The position numbers and the translations under genes are program-made. The notes below the pieces were generated by a model. That model ran no database searches. It was not told the DNA's origin and saw only the letters and a program-made list of their open reading frames with translations. Below, in pieces: positions 47,607-60,590 of a stretch of 64,000 bases of DNA. The stretch's first letter is position 1. Each line of letters opens with the position of its first letter. The stretch is from Chondrilla cf. caribensis (taxonomy: Eukaryota; Porifera; Demospongiae; Chondrillida; Chondrillidae): assembly GCA_964020155.1 (NCBI GenBank), contig OZ026565.1:3089553-3153552 (forward strand), written 5' to 3'.

Positions 47607-49741
47607 GTGTGTGTGTGTGTTTGGGTGTATCCATGTTCAGAGTACATACGTATGTGTTTGGGTGTGTGGGTGCTTATGTGCATACATGTGTGTTTGTGTG
47701 TGTGTGTGTGTGTGTACATACGTACATATACCTATGTATACATATGTACGTATGGTGTATGTATATTTTTTGGAACTATTTTGGCAGGCACATTGTTTGC
47801 CATTTCACACCCGCACATCATACTGTGAAGTACCACTTGACAGTACACACAACATGTACGTACGTACCTTATTTGTATACAGCCTTCCACCCAATACTCC
47901 ATCCTGTTGTATACAGCCTTCCACCCAATACTCCATCCTGTTGTATACAACCTTCCATCCAATACTCCGTCCTGTTGTATACAACCTTCCACCCAATACT
48001 CCGTCCTGTTGTATACAACCTTCCATCCAATACTCCATCCTGTTGTATACAACCTTCCATCCAATACTCCATCCTGTTGTATACAACCTTCCATCCAATA
48101 CTCCGTCCTGTTGTATACAACCTTCCACCAGATACTCCATCCTGTTGTATACAACCTTCCATCCAATACTCCATCCTGTTGTATACAACCTTCCATCCAA
48201 TACTCCATCCTGTTGTGTACAGCCTTCCATCCAATACTCCGTCCTGCTGTATACAGCCTTCCACCCAATACTCCATCCTGTTGTGTACAGCCTTCCATCC
48301 AATACTCCGTCCTGTTGTATACAGCCTTCCACCCGATACTCCGTCCTGTTGTATACAACCTTCCACCCAATACTCTATCCTGTTGTATACAGCCTTCCAC
48401 CCAATACTCCGTCCTGTTGCATACAGCCTTCCACCCAATACTCTATCCTGTTGTATACAGCCTTCCATCCAATTCTCCATCCTGTTGTATACAGCCTTCC
48501 ACCCAATACTCTATCCTGTTGTATACAGCCTTCCATCCAATTCTCCATCCTGTTGTATACAGCCTTCCACCCAATACTCTATCCTGTTGTATGCAACCTT
48601 CCAGTTGATTCTCTATTCCGTTGTATTCAGGTTCTTTCTGGGTAAGACCAAGGTGATGCAGGTGGCCTTGGGGAGAACAGAGGCTGACGAATACTTGGAA
48701 GGACTGCACCTCGTCAGCAAGGTATGTAGATCTCTGAGCAGCTCACTGTCCACTCACCAGCTGTATTTACTGTGACATGGCAGGTGTAACCTTGTGTTTT
48801 ATCCACCTATGGATTCCTGTACTGTGTAGAAGCTCGTCGGTAACGTTGGATTGCTTTTCACAGATATTCCAAAGGATAAAGTAGTTAGGTACGTATGTAC
48901 GTACAGTTGTATACGTACTTGTTAACATCATACACATGTTACATACGTACGTATGTATTTTATAAAAGTACACATACGTACAAGTTACATATGATGCCCA
49001 TGTACATACTAATGTTTTTTTGTATGTACGTACTGTGGTCTTCATACAGGCATACATATGTGTATGTATGTAGGTTATGTTGATCTTGGGACTACAGCTG
49101 AATTCTTGTTTCGAACCACATTACCTGTCTCAATGACATACTGTACATCCTACGTATCCTACTTTCCATGTATTGTCATTCATTCGCACTGTGATATCCA
49201 TTCATCATTCCCAAACCATATTCCTGAGGGAAGCAATAAGGTCTGGATATCTTATCCAGCAAACTAAAAGGGAATCACTTACTGAATAGTGGGAAATTCC
49301 CGGGGGACGAACTTTGGTGGATTTCGCAATTGGCCTAACATCCGTGAAAATAAAATTCGCAAATTAGACGTTCTCATTGTTCCGTCACGTGGCTGTGGCC
49401 AGCATCTGCGAGAATTTTTTCTGCGAAGTTTAATTTTTGGAGCCATCTGCAAAAATTTTGTCCCACGAAAATTTCCCGCTATGCAGTAGGTTGCTACATT
49501 CAGCCCTGTAGTATGAATTTATTGCATGGGCAATAGAGTTGTTGTACAATGTTTCCTGACCTTTCTTCGTACGTAGCTGGTTTGAAGAGTATATTGTGGA
49601 TGACTACCCCAGAGCTGGTAGCAAGGCCACGGATACTGTAAAATTAGTACAAGGTGAGAGCTCACATGAGGGGGTGGAGCTTGAATTCTCTCTTCCAAAG
49701 TGTATAACAGTGCATGTATACATACACCATGCATGACACAT

Positions 49742-49803
<62 letters not shown>

Positions 49804-49876
49804 GTGTGTGTGTTGTGTGTGTGTGTGTTGTGTGTGTGTGTGTTGTGTGTGTGTGCGTGTGTGTGTTGTGTGTGTG

Positions 49877-49956
<80 letters not shown>

Positions 49957-50598
49957 CAATTTACAGCAAACTTGACATTCTTCTCTACTTGTGCACTGAA
50001 GGTCCTTTGGAGCAGTTCACTCACAGCATTGAGCCTCATCTCAGGCAGTTGGGCTTGCCAACAACACTAAAGAAAGGTACGTACGTATGTATACATGTGT
50101 AACATTGTGTGTTTGTGAGGACACACGAATGTACATACCTACATATGATGTGTATGATGAAATCCAATCACAGTAACTGTGTGGTCCATCTGTTTGCACA
50201 AAGTGACCAATTGTTAAAATTTTACTGATGTTTTCCTCAAAAGAATTCTCATTAATACTTACGTACGTAACTCCTGATCATTATCACAATGACAACAGTG
50301 GAGAACAATAACCGTGTTATTGCAATGATTGTACAGGTCTGATATTTGCTGGTTCTTCATCACTTTCGATCCTTTTCCTCTCATGGTAGTTTCACATTCT
50401 GCACTTGATGCTCATGTGGAACAGTGGGTTTGTTGGGGATGTACACACACTCTATACAGTTGCATAATTGTTAGTAGTCTAAGATGTGTGGTCTGCTTTG
50501 TACAGGGATTGTTACTCTGTTGGAGGACCACACAGTTTGTGAGAAAGGGGATATTCTCACTCCAGAGCAATGTAGAATATTAGTACGTTTGTGGTGTA

Positions 50599-50652
<54 letters not shown>

Positions 50653-50670
50653 TACGTATGTGTGTATGTG

Positions 50671-50724
<54 letters not shown>

Positions 50725-50756
50725 TGTGTGTGTGTGGTGTGTGTGTGTGTGTGTGT

Positions 50757-50804
<48 letters not shown>

Positions 50805-50826
50805 TATGTACGTATGTGTGTATGTG

Positions 50827-50889
<63 letters not shown>

Positions 50890-50909
50890 GTGTGTGTGTG
50901 TGTGTGTGT

Positions 50910-50963
<54 letters not shown>

Positions 50964-51162
50964 TACATACGTATGTATGTGCAGACACACAACATTTGCA
51001 TGCATTTATATATGTGTTCTTTTTCTTCTTTTTACAATCATGTAGAAACTGTTAGATTCGAAAATGATCAAGTTTCACGTAATCTTGGAAGCAGTTTGGT
51101 CCAAAAGCGGTGGTTTTGAAGAATTGGAAACTGTAGCGAGAGATGATGATGTAATGGTGTAG
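46793..51162 (+). CDS. MRTO4: mRNA turnover protein 4 homologue, ribosome assembly factor
   Basis: Exons 46793-46820, 46945-47003, 47158-47261, 48631-48721, 48830-48888, 49577-49653, 50002-50076, 50506-50582 and 51046-51162 give 228 residues. The family is a paralogue of ribosomal stalk protein P0. It binds 25S/28S rRNA in nuclear pre-60S particles and is later replaced by P0. Recognisable blocks are MPKSKR at the start, [81 protein letters not shown] and [14 protein letters not shown]. Order and spacing match the known family, whose human member is slightly longer with an acidic tail; here the tail is short (ARDDDVMV). Splice phases agree throughout. AATAAA is at 51247-51252. Introns 3, 6 and 8 are swollen by TG tracts and a minisatellite. 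Confidence 0.95.
47384..47720 (+). repeat. (TG)n microsatellite in MRTO4 intron 3
   Basis: Compound TG tract with TTTACTTATG and TTTGCTTG interruptions. Confidence 0.95.
47877..48600 (+). repeat. Minisatellite, 34-bp unit, about 21 copies
   Basis: Each unit contains CCTTCCACCCAATACTCC followed by (A/G)TCCTGTTGTATACA and a two-base link. Copies differ by single substitutions (CCACCC/CCATCC, CATCC/CGTCC/TATCC). Because 34 is not a multiple of three and the unit contains no stop in most frames, long open frames appear on both strands. These are by-products, since the array lies wholly inside MRTO4 intron 3. Confidence 0.95.
49287..49481. mobile_element. MITE with TAGTGGGAAA ends, copy 2
   Basis: Same family as 33240-33436, with matching interior blocks (AATTAGACGTTCT, TTTTTGGAGCCATC). 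It lies in MRTO4 intron 5. Confidence 0.8.
49741..49954 (+). repeat. (TG)n microsatellite in MRTO4 intron 6
   Basis: TG runs with regular TTG interruptions, which indicate past partial duplications of the tract. Confidence 0.97.
50601..50963 (+). repeat. (TG)n microsatellite in MRTO4 intron 8
   Basis: Starts about 20 bases after the exon 8 donor. It contains two near-copies of a block with TACGTATGTGTGTATGTGTTG, so the tract itself has been internally duplicated. Confidence 0.97.
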
Positions 51163-53685
51163 TTTCCATGGCAACTACCATGCATACATGTAACATGTGA
51201 CTGATTCCATCAACTCCTGTGCTTGCGTATGTATACACAATATTACAATAAATGCTGTGCTATAATTGTTCAATTCCTACTTATACCATATACGCTTTAA
51301 CTTTCATGGCGTTAAACTTTAGCAGTTTTCGCGGATCAACAGCCATCCGCGAAAGTTTTATCCTGTGAAAATTTAGACCAGATGAGGAACCGGTCTGCAG
51401 TTATGTCACAAACTGCGAAAGTAAACACGAAAATCACGAAAACTCACAATCTGCGAAAGTTGAAACGTACGTATATGTATATGTATCTTGGGTACTTGCA
51501 ATTTTGCTACGATAGAATCATGATGTAACAACAAGCAATAACTGTTTTTGCTCCATGGTACTTTGTGATTCTAGTACAATTACATAATGCTGTATTTCCA
51601 ATCACGTTACGTGCGGTACGACATGTCAATTTTTTTCTGTGATTCATACCGTATGTGTTAGTAATCAGCATTACTTTTGTAAAAAAGAATTTCAAAAGAA
51701 AAATCACTCTTTAGCACCACTTGCAAATTCACATCTATACTCCTGTGATCCTTATTACTTGTGAATACACTCTCATCCTGTACACCCATACACACATAGA
51801 CACGTACGTACATGTCCACACTGTTAGCCACACAGAGGTACTACACACATATCCAAATACATGTATTCATACTTTAATCATGTGAATAGTGGATTATTAT
51901 CTACCGACTTTAACACCCTACGTAAAAGTTGCCGCTAACCTTTACCTACAACTGTCCTTTCTACCGAGGGATGCTTTTATGATGCCTAGAAGATAACCAT
52001 GGAAACGTGGAAAATAAGTCTTGCCCTGTTTGGGAAAAACTGAAGATTCACGGCCAAGTGGTGACTTTTACGTAGGGTGTAAGTCAGTAGATAATAATCC
52101 ACTACTCGTACTACACTGAACCCTACAAACAACAACCTGATAGGCTAAAAGTCCAGCCAATACTCTGCTTAGCTGAGATCGACAACTCAGAACATTGCCC
52201 AGATCTACTGATGAGGAGTGGTATTATCCCAAAAGACCTTCTAGCACATTGGCAAAGAAATGAATATTACCAATTTGGGTCAAAAATCCTTTACATACGT
52301 ACTTTAATCATGCCTAGGTACACACATGTTAGTGCAAAATGTACATACATGAATGTCCATATCTATATTATAATCCATGTAAAGAGCGAATGAAAAAAAT
52401 CATGAATTGAAGTTCCCAGACCATAAGCTGATGTATAGGTTACGTAGGCATACTCTGCCAACATGAGGTGCTGTTTCAATTCTATCACAGTTTGGCTTCT
52501 TATGTTGATCGCGTCATGAATCTGATGATCTAGCTGTTATTAAGTTGCAACTCACCCACACAATCATGGTGCTAGGTGAATCACATCTACCTTGAACACA
52601 CTTCAGCTCAGCCATGTGTGACACACACCAGCTAGTGGAACCCACGCACGGAAGCCATATAATGCCCCTTTGAACATTACACAAACATAAGATGTGTGTG
52701 TGTATGTATACCTGCATCGCATAAATGTTACATAAACATGTTTGATGCATGTACACATGCACTGTTGTGACTATTACTTATTCTTATTCATTGTAAATTA
52801 TAGCAAATACGATTTTTTGATAATTGAACTTTGAAAACTGCATAGTAGACCCAAGTACCGTGACTGTAAACACTTACTTTGCAGTTGTGGTTCCTATTAC
52901 AGGCAAGTATTGGCAAACTTTGGAGAGTGAGTTTTTGCTTTGTTAAGTCAGATGTTGCAGTAATTTGGATTATAAAAAGAGCAAGAAAATCCTGCATTTG
53001 GACCTCAGTAAGGCCATGAGTCACCTGAAATGTTTGGAATTCTCAGATGTTTCCGAAGGCTAGCTCGAAGGGAGGGTCTTGCACACAGTATACCCTCAAT
53101 CTACTAATCTAATCTGAATTACTAAGCGTACATCTTTTATCGTTCAAAATTCAAATGGAATGAACACCATCAACCAATGAAATGACTTATTATAAGTAGA
53201 CTTTATCAGTGACTAATGAACGATAACACTGTTCGAGTTTACACAATATACGTATATTTATATTAATTTTATATTATATACTTGTATTGTGTGTATTTTA
53301 CCACTAGTCTTATGAAAGTTTATACTGTAACTGATACTCAGTTCTATGCAATATTAGATATATATTATTATGAAAAATGACACAGTATGTATGCAGAAAT
53401 ATTACATTTTGTATTATATTAATATGGAAATAAATTTGAATTTTGACTTCAGTTGTAATTAACAGAAAATGTGATGTAATCATCTATTACTGTGTGTTAC
53501 CATTGCCACCAGTTAAAAATAGTCAATTATTGTGTGCAATCAAATTTATGCTGTTTGATCAATGTGATTAATCACTGTCAATTACAATCAAATGTTACCA
53601 GCACTGATGCACTGAGGTTTACCCACTGTAGTCAGTAGTCAAGTATCCTTACTGTTGTTGACGGTCTGGTGTTCGGGAAACTGAG
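51163..53685. other. Intergenic region after MRTO4
   Basis: No gene is supported. 51288-51475 is a diverged element with CTTT(A)AACTTTC near one end and GAAAGTTGAAACG near the other. A clear MITE at 51887-52104 is listed separately. 53080-53680 is AT-rich and leads into the start of the next gene; I saw no TATA box there. Confidence 0.55.
51887..52104. mobile_element. MITE with 45-bp inverted ends
   Basis: Ends TAGTGGATTATTATCTAC and the complement, continuing through ACACCCTACGTAAAAGT, enclose about 125 bases. It is 218 bp long without a coding frame. No other copy was found in the window. Confidence 0.8.
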
Positions 53686-55273
53686 ATGAAGTGTTCCTTG
53701 TTGGTTGCTTGTTTTCTTCTCGCCAGTTTTGGAAGAGGGACTACAAACAGGTTCTTCCCACGAGGAGACCTGGCTGTCATCAATGAAGCAGGTTACCTGG
53801 GTACCAGCTATCTGGTCTTTGGCCTGAATATATCATTCTACAGAGTGAGTGTTTAGAGATTAAGATCACAATCTTGTAGTGGACCAGGTGTGATTATGAA
53901 CTAATTATGCAGTAGTTCCCATTTCAAACTATTGTAGTGTCGTAGATTCCATTATTGTAGTGGTTTATACTGCATTTAGATTCCCATTCTGGTTTGATTA
54001 CCTTTGTATGTACAGTCACTGGCTGTGGTTGAAGTTGTATTAGTTGTTCAGTTTTGCAAACTTCGGAGTACAGTGCAATTTGCTTGGTGAGCACCTGGGT
54101 TGGCACATACTCCTGGTTAGTGAGTACACCTCACTCAGTCCCTAGCTCATGTACTACTATGTCAACCAGTACTGATAGTAGGTACAGTGTAACTGGCTTA
54201 GTAAGTACCTGGGTTAGTACATACTCCTGGTTAGTACATACTCTTGGTTGGTGAGTACACCTCACTCAGTCCCTAGTTCGTGTACGCTATATGTCAACCA
54301 GTACTGATAGTAGGTACAGTATAACCAAACATCCTTATTGGCATACGTATGTGTACTGATGTATAGAGGTTGATATTTAATATAGGCATTTCCTTGGGAG
54401 TCCCAAACCACCATATTACACCATACATGGAATATGCCATTTTCTCTCATTGGGAAGTTAGGCTGGGCGATTAACTATAAAAAAGATATAAGAATTTATT
54501 GTTGGAATTTAACCTGCTGAGGAAGAAAGGAGTCAGCCAGACACCCAGCTGGGTTCTAGTCCCTCAGCTGCCGGTTTTTCCCTTCTCTCCTTTCTTTCTT
54601 AGCAGGTCGCATTCCAACAATTGAGACGATTGATACGTAGTATATATTATTTAGTGGTTAAGACATGGGCACAAGGACATTATGACAAAAATACCAAGTA
54701 CCGAGGGCGAGTGTATTTTATATGTCATAATGCCCAAGTGTCCATGTCTTAACCAGTATAGCATCCGTTGCTAATGCTTTATACGTTATAAAATTGCTGT
54801 ATAATAGTACTGTTTCTATGATAATGGATTCTATAATAATGTAATGTCTTGTATATACGTATGTATAATTTCTTTATAATGAACTCATGTTTCTTATATT
54901 ATCATCTCTGTACTCTTTGCTATGTTTTGCTTCATATGTGTACGTGTGAACACAAAGTTGAACTACATCAACCCAGGGAGAGTGATACTGTTCCAAGACG
55001 ACTGTGATTTGTACCCCAGTGTAGAGGTGGCACCTTTCTCTGCCTCTGGTTTATCAGATTTGAAGAACTCGTTTTCTGGAAACTTCTACTACAATTCCTT
55101 ATCCAATTGGGAAGATACGGTGGTTTTGGCTGATATCAGTGAAATTGTGTCTGCGTCCACACCTGGTAGGGAGCATGGAGTCTTTGAAGCTCAATTTGGT
55201 GAAGTTTTTACTTGGGAGAATGTTACTTATAAGAGTACGGTGCGTTCATGTGTGTGTGTGTGTTGTTTGTGTG

Positions 55274-55331
<58 letters not shown>

Positions 55332-55388
55332 GGTACATGTGTGCGCATATATGTGTGTTATTTGTGTCCGTATGTGTGTTGTTTGTGT

Positions 55389-55443
<55 letters not shown>

Positions 55444-56057
55444 AATATGCATGTATTTGTGTGAATACATACCTTTATATTTATGTAAATCTGTGTAAAT
55501 ACATGCATACTTTGTGCACATTTGTTCCCATGCATGCATGCAGTCATACATATAATTGTATATTTTGAATGTCTAACTGTGTGTATAATATTTTCCCATG
55601 TTAGCACAGCAGTAAGGCATACACGTGTACATAACACTGATCTAAGTATGACTTATTTTGTGCACATGTACACACCATATGTTTCGTGTGAGTGCTTCAC
55701 CACATGGACTATTGTAACATCTATCCTTCCATGTACGTAAGTATGTATGTATCATACTATGCATTTTCTCTCCAGAAAGCTGCATTCCAAATGGTTGTGG
55801 TGTCTGGTACCAATCGAGAAACTTTTGTTGCGTTCGTGTATGATTCAGTCTCTCATGATGAAACTGGGGAGTTTGATGTGTTTTCTGGTCTCACTGTACA
55901 ACACACCGACTCCACATCCACTGATATTGTGACCCTCCCGAGCCACAAGGCGTTAACGAGAGGTAATATTGCAGAGGAGAACAGTGGTACCTTTGTGTTC
56001 AAGGTTGATGCCGTCAGCTGCTATGAGGAGGATCTCTCTGCTTACATCTGTATTAAT

Positions 56058-56098
<41 letters not shown>

Positions 56099-58185
56099 TG
56101 TGTGTGTGTGTATGTGTGTGTGTGCGTGTGTACGTACATGTTTGTGTGTGTTTGTCTGCATATGTGTTCGTGTGTTTGTATGCATGTACATGCATGCGAT
56201 ACTAATTATTGGTATTTTGACATACATACATAAGTGCGTACACACGTTTATGTTCATATAGGAATACATGTACGTACGTACATGTGATATACATACAAAT
56301 ATATACAAACACATACAAATATGTAAAAATACAAATATGTACATACATACATAAAATGGTACAAAAGTACATACACACTGTATTTAATAAGGTTACTTTT
56401 CACCCAGATCCTCCCAGAAACTTTACATTAGTGGCCACCAACAGTTCATCTGCAGTGTTCTCTTTTCAAGACCAGATCAGACCAATGAACCTGGTCAACT
56501 TCACCCTCAGGTGTGTATCAGCAGAACACAGTACAAACATGACACTGAGTCTAGAGGACCTCCAAGTGTCAGGGACCATCACTGTGTCCGACCTTCAACC
56601 GTTCACAGAGTATCGGTGTTCTGTGGGCAAGTCCCATGCTTATGGCCATGCCCAACCGTCTCATCATCTTGATATATTCACAGGAGTTAAGAGTGGTGAG
56701 TGTAATTCGCCAGTTAAGGCATGCACACGTGTGACATTTTATGTGTGGTATTGCTCAACTGTCCATGACTTGACCAGTATAACACCCGATATTGTCACAT
56801 ACCTGAAATTGCGTTATTATAGCTAAATCCTTGGAAGCTACATACGTACAATGGTTATGTCTTTATAAAATTAAATTGCTGCATAAATGTGTCTTTGCCA
56901 TGGGAAAGGATGTTATATACCTACCTGTCAATTTGGATGACCATAATGGAGTACAGTGAATCCTCGTTAATCCACTGCCATTTTATTTACCAGACCCTTT
57001 CTTTATGTCGCAAATTCCCAGTACTGATATGACCTACAATCCCCAATGTAAGTACATCCGGTTAATCTACCAAATTCATTAATAATTATTAATCAACCAT
57101 ATGCATATTTCAAAAATGAATAGCGCCAGATTAATGTGTATTCACTGTACCCATACGTGTAATTGTATCCGGTTGTGTGGTGGACCTAAGGAAAAGTGCA
57201 TGACGTATACATAAGCCATGTAGTACAGGTCATCAGACAGGTTCCATTGTTCAGGATTAGTAGATTAAGAGCCAGACATGATATACATCTGTAAGTACAC
57301 CCATTAGTTTTCTATAGTATACTGGCTAGTAAAACTACGTATTTTGTATTGGACTATGCATATAATATATGTAATATATACTATAATATAAATGTACGTA
57401 GTATAAATTGCCATTTACTACATCAGGATACAACTATAACACACGTATGTACATAGACATATATGGATGCAAATATTGTGTCTTTATGGGCACATTTATA
57501 CTCCCATTTCATATTTTTTGCATTTCTTCATTTTTTGTGTCCCTACAATCCACCCGCCTTTTCTCTTTCAAGCTCCCTCCGTGCCAGTCAACCTAACAGT
57601 GCTTGAGAGAGGACCTACTTACATTGTGTTGAGTTGGAGCAGTCCAGATCCAGTGACGACCGGTTTACCACCTGCAACAGGATACATGGTCCAGATAGAT
57701 GGTGCCCCAGGGAAGAATACGTCCGAAGCGAAATACAACTTCACAGGTCTTTCACCATTGAAGGAGTATACAGTGGTGGTGTCTGCTATTAACAGGTTTG
57801 GCCAAAGTAACTATTCGGAGCCGATCATCTCAAGTACCTCTGAAGGTGATCCCTTGTGTGTTGTGTCACGTAAAAGCTGTAACACAAATTTCCTCCACTG
57901 AAATATTGTTGTAATCACCATTCTGTATACTAGATTACCCTAACCCTAAACCTAATTCCAACCCTGGAAAAGATATCTCATTTTTCACCTAAGTAGCATG
58001 TATGCACATGTATAATTGATGTCTAATGTACTTATTCTACACTGTGTGAATGACGGTGTTATTTTAGAAAGTGGCTTAATATTGCACGCAAGCAAGCACG
58101 CAGGCGCGCACGCATGTACACACACACACACAAACACACAAACACACACACACACACACACGCACACACACACACACACACACAA

Positions 58186-58251
<66 letters not shown>

Positions 58252-58813
58252 GCACAAGTATGCAAATATCAAGAGCACATTACTTTGATACGCCCATGCA
58301 AAGGGATACAACTGTTACAGTATATTTTAATATGTATCACCTAATACATACATTAAGTACAGACACGTATACAGCTGATTCCACATTCACATACTCGTAG
58401 CTGGAAAGACAGTTCATTTCTACACTTTGAAGTTACTCTTTATCTGTACCTTTTTACATAGATGCTTTCCAAGATGTTACTGTCAGTGATCCATCTGCTG
58501 ATAGCGTCAATATTACCTTTGAGGGGCTACTCACTGTCCAATCTGAAAATGATGTCCAATACACTGTTGTCTGTATGGCAGTCGGTGTAAATGGTAGCAC
58601 TGTGTCCTCAACACTGAACACCTCCAGCATTGTGGAAGGTGTCCACCATGTGACACTAACCGGACTGACACCATCCACAGCCTACAACTGTTCAGTGACT
58701 CGCTACTACTCTGTTGGATCAAATACAACACAGTATGTGACATTTGTCACAGACCCAACTGGTGAGAATCATGTTCATTGTTTGAGTCACATGTCATTAT
58801 TTTCATGCCCACA

Positions 58814-58858
<45 letters not shown>

Positions 58859-58935
58859 TCACTCAAAATACATATACACACACATGCATGCACACTCACA
58901 CACATACATATAAATATTTACACACCTTGAATGCA

Positions 58936-58989
<54 letters not shown>

Positions 58990-60590
58990 CATGGATACAC
59001 GTACACGCACACAACACATGCACATATACACACATATCAAGAGAAATATGCACATGCCTTCGGTACACCCATGCAAAGGGATACAACAGTAAATTTTAAT
59101 ATCTATCACCTAATACACACACATTAAGTACAGACACATAACAGCTGATTCCACATACGCATAATTGTAGCTGGAAAGACAGTTCATTACTACACTTTGA
59201 AGTTATTCTTCAACTGTAACTTTTCATATACTGGTAGATGCTTTCCAAGATGTTACTGTCAGCGATAATAGCGTCGATATTACCTTTAAGGAGCTACTCA
59301 CTGTCCAATCTGAAAATGATGTCCAATACACTGTTGTCTGTATGGCAGTCGGTGTGAATGGTAGCACTGTGTCCTCAACGCTGAACACCTCCAGCATTGT
59401 GGAAGGTGTCCACCATGTGACACTAACCGGACTGGCACCATCCACAGCCTACAACTGTTCAGTGACTCGCTACTACTCTGTTGGATCAAATACAACACAG
59501 TATGTGACATTTGTCACAGACCCAACTGGTGAGAATCATGTTCATTGTTTGGGTCACATGTCATTATTTTCATGCCCGCACGTATAGATTCATACTACTT
59601 GTTTTACCCTTTCATCAGCATGAAGTACGTCTGCTGGTAAATACATACACTACATTTGACTCAAAATAATAACACATACTCACCATCTTGTACTTCTGAT
59701 AAGAAGTGCAGATTTGGTGTGCCCTTCAAGATAAGATACCTTGGGAAAAATCTGCTACTTTGTGTACGTATGTGCATATGTAAACATAGCTAGTAGTAAA
59801 TCCAATTTAGTACACACTACTGGTTGGCATATTCTCCACCTGGTCGATACACATATGTAACTCAGTATCTAGATCTTAATTGTTACTGATATTATAGTCA
59901 ACCAGTATTGGCAGCAACTACATCTGATTAAAAACACAGACATAATATATGTACCTTTTAAAAACGTACTTAACAATCGTAATATTAATATCAATTGATA
60001 CTATTATGATATGGTTATTATGCTAAGCACATGTATATACTAAGATTTGTCCTAAGCACCATTGGCCTGATATGTATTACAGAAGGTATCTCCTTGATAT
60101 CATGTTATAATTATTATACTTAATTTGTGCACAGATTTTACAATTTTGGAAATTTGTAGTATAATACAAGACCAAGGTGGTATGTTTCTTGTTTGCTTCT
60201 TTTTGTTTTCTTCTTTTATGTATAGAAATGGAAGAAGATGAGGAGGGACTTTCGCCAGGTGCGATAGCCGGTATTGTGATTGGGAGTGTGGCTGCCGTAG
60301 CACTGGCAGCAGTTGGTTTGGGAGGTGTGGCCGCCCTGGTGAAAGGTGGTGCCGGGTGTTGTGGGGGCGGAGCTGCGGAGGCAGCCGAAGGAGCTGACCC
60401 CGTCGCCATCACTGAAGCAGGCATTTCCATTGCTGAATTTGTGAAGGAGCACTGCACTTGTTGCTGCAAGAAGAAGGACGAGGAAGGAGACAAGGGAACC
60501 AAGAAACGTGTTGAAGTCGATGACAATGATGGAGACGACACTGAGAGTATGCTGAAGGAAGACACTACTGAAAAGACAACAGCTATATAA
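53686..60590 (+). CDS. Type I membrane protein: NIDO-like region, four FN3 domains
   Basis: Exons 53686-53844, 54958-55239, 55776-56058, 56408-56695, 57573-57845, 58462-58761, 59238-59528 and 60226-60590 give 746 residues with consistent phases. A signal peptide (MKCSLLVACFLLASFG) starts the protein. Residues 54-241 resemble the extracellular NIDO domain of nidogen-type proteins (GEVFTWENVTYKST, then AAFQMVVVSG and FVAFVYD). Residues 242-337, 338-428, 429-528 and 529-625 are one-exon FN3 domains flanked by phase-1 introns (PRNFTLVATNSS, PVNLTVLERGP, LSPLKEYTVVVSAIN). Many N-x-S/T sites suggest glycosylation. A Gly/Ala-rich span at about 638-664 is followed by a cysteine cluster (CTCCCKKK) and a charged tail of about 80 residues. 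By analogy it is a cell-surface adhesion or receptor protein. AATAAA is at 60830-60835. Confidence 0.85.
54069..54330 (+). repeat. Tandem duplication, about 130-bp unit
   Basis: Two adjacent copies share ACACCTCACTCAGTCCCTAG and GTCAACCAGTACTGATAGTA; in intron 1 of the NIDO/FN3 gene. Confidence 0.85.
54498..54621. repeat. Foldback hairpin element
   Basis: Arms ATTGTTGGAAT...CCTGCTGAGGAAGAAAG and the near-complement (CTTTCTTTCTTAGCAGG...ATTCCAACAAT) enclose a GC-richer loop. It sits 35 bases before another hairpin element. Confidence 0.8.
54655..54755. repeat. Foldback hairpin element, second family copy
   Basis: Arms of 32 bp begin TGGTTAAGACATGG; the reverse complement matches 27390-27479 and the similarity extends about 90 bases beyond it. 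A further diverged half copy may lie at 56750-56900. Confidence 0.8.
55249..55440 (+). repeat. (TG)n microsatellite in intron 2 of the NIDO/FN3 gene
   Basis: Two long TG runs split by a diverged centre. The tract starts about ten bases after the donor site. A second tract begins exactly at the donor of exon 3 (56059). Confidence 0.95.
56954..57147. mobile_element. Pogo-like MITE, copy 2
   Basis: Ends CAGTGAATCCTCGTTAATCC and ATTCACTG, flanked by TA on both sides; in intron 4 of the NIDO/FN3 gene. Confidence 0.8.
57180..57270 (+). repeat. Dispersed repeat family R1, partial copy 3
   Basis: Matches part of 2461-2640 (ACATAAGCCATGTA, CATCAGACAGGTT, AGGATTA). Confidence 0.5.
58118..58252 (+). 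repeat. (CA)n microsatellite
   Basis: A CA tract in intron 5; similar tracts at 58815-58860 and 58937-58985 lie in intron 6. All three separate the two halves of the FN3 exon duplication. Confidence 0.95.
58253..59580 (+). repeat. Tandem duplication containing one FN3 exon
   Basis: 58253-58795 and 59033-59575 are close copies including intron flanks (CCCATGCAAAGGGATACAAC, GGAAAGACAGTTCATT) and the whole FN3 exon. The second exon has lost nine bases, which removes three residues and keeps the frame. Confidence 0.92.

Noticed and set aside
47203..48775. Long open frames of 460-480 codons on the plus strand and 175-220 codons on the minus strand
   Set aside because: They run through a TG tract and a 34-bp minisatellite in an intron of MRTO4. 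The only real coding parts are the short exons at 47158-47261 and 48631-48721.
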